64,000 nucleotides of DNA. Origin: Alphaproteobacteria bacterium. Lineage in GTDB: Bacteria; Pseudomonadota; Alphaproteobacteria; Ferrovibrionales; Ferrovibrionaceae. Numbering within the stretch: position 1 is the first letter of the stretch; the number at the start of each line of letters is the position of its first letter. Below the pieces are notes generated by a model. That model worked only from the letters and a program-made list of their open reading frames with translations, was not told where the DNA came from and searched no databases. Made by a program: the position numbers and the translations under genes. Where the stretch lies: the NCBI GenBank assembly GCA_017307375.1, contig JAFKFH010000007.1, positions 372,001 to 436,000 on the forward strand. The letters run 5' to 3'. Below are positions 61,486 to 64,000 of the stretch, one piece after another.

Positions 61486-61953
61486 TTAGCCCGGCTGGGG
61501 GCCGCGCGGCGGCATCGGCGGCGGCATCAGCCCGCCGCGCAGGTCGACTTCCTGCAGCCGGGCGAGCTGGGCCGGGGTCAGCTTGGCGCGCAGCGCCTCG
61601 ACCGCCTTCAGCAGCGCGCCGGACTTGGTGCCTCTCTCGCCGAGGTCGCGGGCCATGCCCTCGATGCCGGCAAGCGGATCGGAAAGCCCGGCTGCGGCCG
61701 GCGGGGCCGGCGGCCTGGGCGCCACCGCGATCAGCGCGTCGGTAAAGTCGCGCCAGACGTCGAGCTGATCGGCACGGATGCCGATCAGGGTTTCCAGCCC
61801 GGCCAGGCGCTGAGCCAGCGCCAGTTCCGGCGGCGGCATCATGCGCTGCATCATCGGATGCGGACCTGGGGGCGGGGCCGGCATGTCGGCGGCAAGTGCC
61901 GCGGTCGTGGCAAGCGCGGCGGCGAGTCCCAGTCCGGCAATCAATTTCGTCAT
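61486..61953 (-). CDS. Spy/CpxP-like periplasmic protein with LTxxQ-type motif
   Basis: 155 residues. Signal peptide [20 protein letters not shown], then Met/Pro-rich [13 protein letters not shown] helical region includes [17 protein letters not shown] and a second repeat [14 protein letters not shown] near 130, the LTPAQ motif of the Spy/CpxP family. Such proteins buffer envelope stress or metal exposure. ATG at 61953 has GAGG seven bases upstream; a longer frame starts at 61983. Convergent with the DenD-like gene. The 179-bp gap upstream shows only a GC-repeat stretch. Confidence 0.7.
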   Translation of the reverse strand: MTKLIAGLGLAAALATTAALAADMPAPPPGPHPMMQRMMPPPELALAQRLAGLETLIGIRADQLDVWRDFTDALIAVAPRPPAPPAAAGLSDPLAGIEGMARDLGERGTKSGALLKAVEALRAKLTPAQLARLQEVDLRGGLMPPPMPPRGPQPG

Positions 61954-62132
61954 TTGAAACCTCATCAAACAGGTAACCCCCACTGCAGATATAACGCGCG
62001 CGCGCTCGAAATCCTGCGGCAGCGCGCGATGGCGCTTGGCAGGTCCGCCACACTCATGTTATCGCTATCATCACCTTTGAATCAGGCGACGTCAGATCGC
62101 TGTTAGATGGGCGTAGCCTGTCGGGGGGAGGA

Positions 62133-62873
62133 ATGACGGACGGGCTTGCAGCCAAGCGTGTGGTCGTCACGGCAGCGGCACAGGGAATCGGCCGGGCCAC
62201 GGCCGAATTGTTCGCGCGGCGCGGCGCGCTGGTTGCGGCCGCAGATTTCAACGGCGCGAAACTGGCCGAACTGAACGGCACCCCTGGCATCGACCTTCAT
62301 GTGCTGGACGTGCGCGATGGCGCCGCCATTGCCGATTTCGCCGCCGCGGTCGGTCCGGTCGACGTGCTGTTCAACTGTGTCGGCTTCGTCCACGGCGGCA
62401 CCGTGCTCGAGGCGCCGGAAGACGACCTCGACCAGGCCTTCGACCTTAACGTGAAGTCGATGTTCCGGATGATCCGCGCGTTTCTGCCCGGCATGATCGG
62501 GCGGGGCGGGGGCTCGATCATCAATATGTCGTCGGTCGCCTCGAGCATCAAGGGCGTGGCCAATCGCTGCGTCTACGGCACCACCAAGGCCGCGGTGATC
62601 GGCCTGACCAAGTCGGTCGCCGCCGACTACGTGACCCGGGGGATACGCTGCAACGCGATCTGCCCCGGTACCGTCCAGTCGCCGTCGCTGGACGAACGGT
62701 TGGCGGCGACGGGCGACTATGCCGCCGCGCGCCAGGCCTTCATCGCGCGCCAGCCGATGGGGCGCCTGGGCACGGCCGAGGAAATCGCCGAGCTCGCCTG
62801 CTATCTGGCCAGCCCCGCCGCCGCCTATGTGACCGGGCAGGCCTACGTCATCGATGGCGGCTGGACCATCTGA
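62133..62873 (+). CDS. Short-chain dehydrogenase/reductase (DHRS6/KDF-dehydrogenase type)
   Basis: 246 residues, classical SDR. Cofactor motif VVVTAAAQGIGRATAELFA near 10, NNAG-equivalent LFNCVGFVHGGTV near 79, catalytic Ser in INMSSVASSIKG near 129 and Tyr-Lys in CVYGTTKAAVIGL near 146. C-terminal CPGTVQSPSLDERLAATG is typical of the DHRS6/2-keto-3-deoxy-L-fuconate dehydrogenase subgroup. Acts on a hydroxy acid or sugar-acid substrate. 32 bp before the ABC ATPase gene, likely co-transcribed. Confidence 0.82.
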   Translation: MTDGLAAKRVVVTAAAQGIGRATAELFARRGALVAAADFNGAKLAELNGTPGIDLHVLDVRDGAAIADFAAAVGPVDVLFNCVGFVHGGTVLEAPEDDLDQAFDLNVKSMFRMIRAFLPGMIGRGGGSIINMSSVASSIKGVANRCVYGTTKAAVIGLTKSVAADYVTRGIRCNAICPGTVQSPSLDERLAATGDYAAARQAFIARQPMGRLGTAEEIAELACYLASPAAAYVTGQAYVIDGGWTI

Positions 62874-62905
62874 AGCGACAGGAATTCTTGTAGCCGGGAG
62901 GAAGA

Positions 62906-63976
62906 ATGGCATCGGTCGAAATCAGCCGCGTCACCAAGGCCTTCGGGGCGACGCAGGTGATCCACGGCGTCGACGTCGCGATCGAGGATGGCGAGTTCGT
63001 CGTGCTGGTGGGGCCCTCGGGCTGCGGCAAGTCGACGTTGCTGCGCATGGTCGCGGGGCTGGAGCAGATCACCGGCGGCGAGATCTCGATCGGCGGCCGG
63101 GTGGTCAACGACCTGCCGCCGAAGGAGCGCGACATCGCCATGGTGTTCCAGAACTACGCGCTCTATCCGCATATGACGGTGCGCGACAACATGGCCTTCT
63201 CGATGAAGCTGCGCGGTGCCTCGTCGGCCGAGATCGACAAGCGGGTCGGCGACGCCGCCGACATCCTGGGCCTCAAGCCCTATCTCGATCGTTTCCCGCG
63301 TCAGCTTTCCGGCGGCCAGCGTCAGCGCGTGGCGATGGGGCGGGCGATCGTGCGCGATCCGCAGGTCTTCCTGTTCGACGAGCCCCTGTCCAACCTCGAT
63401 GCCAAGCTGCGCGTGCAGATGCGCACCGAGATCAAGGCCCTGCATCAGCGTCTGAAGACCACGTCGATCTATGTCACCCACGACCAGGTCGAGGCGATGA
63501 CGATGGCCGATCGCATCGTCGTCATGCATGACGGCATCGTCGAGCAGGCCGGCGCGCCGCTCGATCTCTACGACCGCCCGGCCAATCAGTTCGTGGCGGG
63601 CTTCATCGGTTCCCCGGCGATGAACTTCATTCCCGGCCGTATCGATCGCGGCGGGGCCGTGGCGGTCGTCGCCGATGGCGGCCTGCGCCTGCCGCTCGCC
63701 GCGGATGCCGGGGGCGAACATGGCCAGAAGGTGATCTACGGCGTGCGGCCCGAGCATCTCGGTCTCGGCCCGGGCTTCGAGGCGGTGGTACAGGTGGTCG
63801 AGCCGACCGGTGCCGACACCTTCGTCTTCTGCGATGCGGCCGGCGTACGCATCTGCGCCAATGTCGAGGAGCGGCAGGGCTTTGCCCCGGGCGGGCGCAT
63901 CGCGCTCGCCCCCCGCCTCGACATGGTCCATCTGTTCGACGCCGAAAGCGGCAGGGCCTTGCCTCGCCGCAACTGA
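62906..63976 (+). CDS. Sugar-type ABC transporter ATPase (UgpC/MsmK family)
   Basis: 356 residues. Walker [20 protein letters not shown] near 32, Q-loop [18 protein letters not shown] near 80, signature [18 protein letters not shown] near 134, Walker [17 protein letters not shown] and H-loop [15 protein letters not shown]-terminal TOBE/OB region from ~235 with [11 protein letters not shown]. This is the carbohydrate-uptake class I type; its substrate-binding protein and permeases are presumably past the right edge. GGGAGG precedes the ATG. Confidence 0.93.
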   Translation: MASVEISRVTKAFGATQVIHGVDVAIEDGEFVVLVGPSGCGKSTLLRMVAGLEQITGGEISIGGRVVNDLPPKERDIAMVFQNYALYPHMTVRDNMAFSMKLRGASSAEIDKRVGDAADILGLKPYLDRFPRQLSGGQRQRVAMGRAIVRDPQVFLFDEPLSNLDAKLRVQMRTEIKALHQRLKTTSIYVTHDQVEAMTMADRIVVMHDGIVEQAGAPLDLYDRPANQFVAGFIGSPAMNFIPGRIDRGGAVAVVADGGLRLPLAADAGGEHGQKVIYGVRPEHLGLGPGFEAVVQVVEPTGADTFVFCDAAGVRICANVEERQGFAPGGRIALAPRLDMVHLFDAESGRALPRRN

Positions 63977-64000
63977 CTTCGACGACAAGGCCGGTCGGCA

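Noticed and set aside
1-64000. Mobile elements, prophage, CRISPR arrays, rRNA or additional tRNAs
   Set aside because: I found no transposase or integrase motif, no regularly spaced repeats, no attachment duplication next to the tRNA and no rRNA sequence.

Overview
The window is high-GC, gene-dense, and comes from an alphaproteobacterium. The evidence is the set of lineage-specific regulators present together: the phosphotransferase ChpT, the response regulator CtrA, its inhibitor SciP and the sigma-54 activator FlbD. A CheA with tandem CheW domains and a C-terminal receiver, and an FlhF/FlhG pair, suggest a polarly flagellated member of the Rhodospirillales or a relative. I cannot name a genus. 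I see no insertion sequence, integrase, prophage, CRISPR array or rRNA. There is one tRNA gene (CAU anticodon).

Region 1 (1-31.4 kb) is a motility and cell-cycle island. It starts with a partial cysQ, a small DUF3553 gene and a TPR/GT41 glycosyltransferase overlapping chpT. The chemotaxis genes cheA-cheW-cheY-cheB-cheR follow. ctrA and fliJ diverge from a shared control region, followed by a nagZ-like gene, a degenerate GGDEF membrane protein, an ExoD-family gene and a lipid-kinase gene. On the minus strand lies a long flagellar run: fliF-fliG-fliH-fliN-flbD-flhA-flhF-flhG plus a FliK-like gene. Next to it are sciP and a fliK-flgD-flgE operon with a textbook sigma-54 promoter. The region ends with mnmA, whose stop codon lies inside the tRNA gene.

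Region 2 (31.5-46.7 kb) is accessory metabolism. A TetR-controlled cassette encodes a spermidine/putrescine-type ABC transporter with both permease halves fused, an enoyl-CoA hydratase relative and a CaiC-like acyl-CoA ligase. Next come cysE and a tightly overlapped operon: a 2-oxoglutarate/Fe(II) oxygenase, a CmcJ/NvfI-family gene broken by one in-frame amber codon, an SDR and an old yellow enzyme. Two solute-binding protein genes follow, the first preceded by a coupled 41-codon ORF.

Region 3 (46.7-60.3 kb) is an aerobic carbon monoxide dehydrogenase locus on the minus strand, coxM-S-L-D-E-F-G. CoxL carries the form I AYRCSFR active-site loop, so oxidation of CO is the likely function. A CoxC-like MHYT/LytTR regulator lies about 5 kb away. 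Between them sits an IclR-regulated block: a ThDP-dependent enzyme and an amino-acid-type ABC transporter. Region 4 (60.3-64 kb) has a DenD-like dehydrogenase, a Spy/CpxP-like periplasmic protein, an SDR and a sugar-type ABC ATPase, probably the start of a sugar-acid or polyol locus that continues outside the window.
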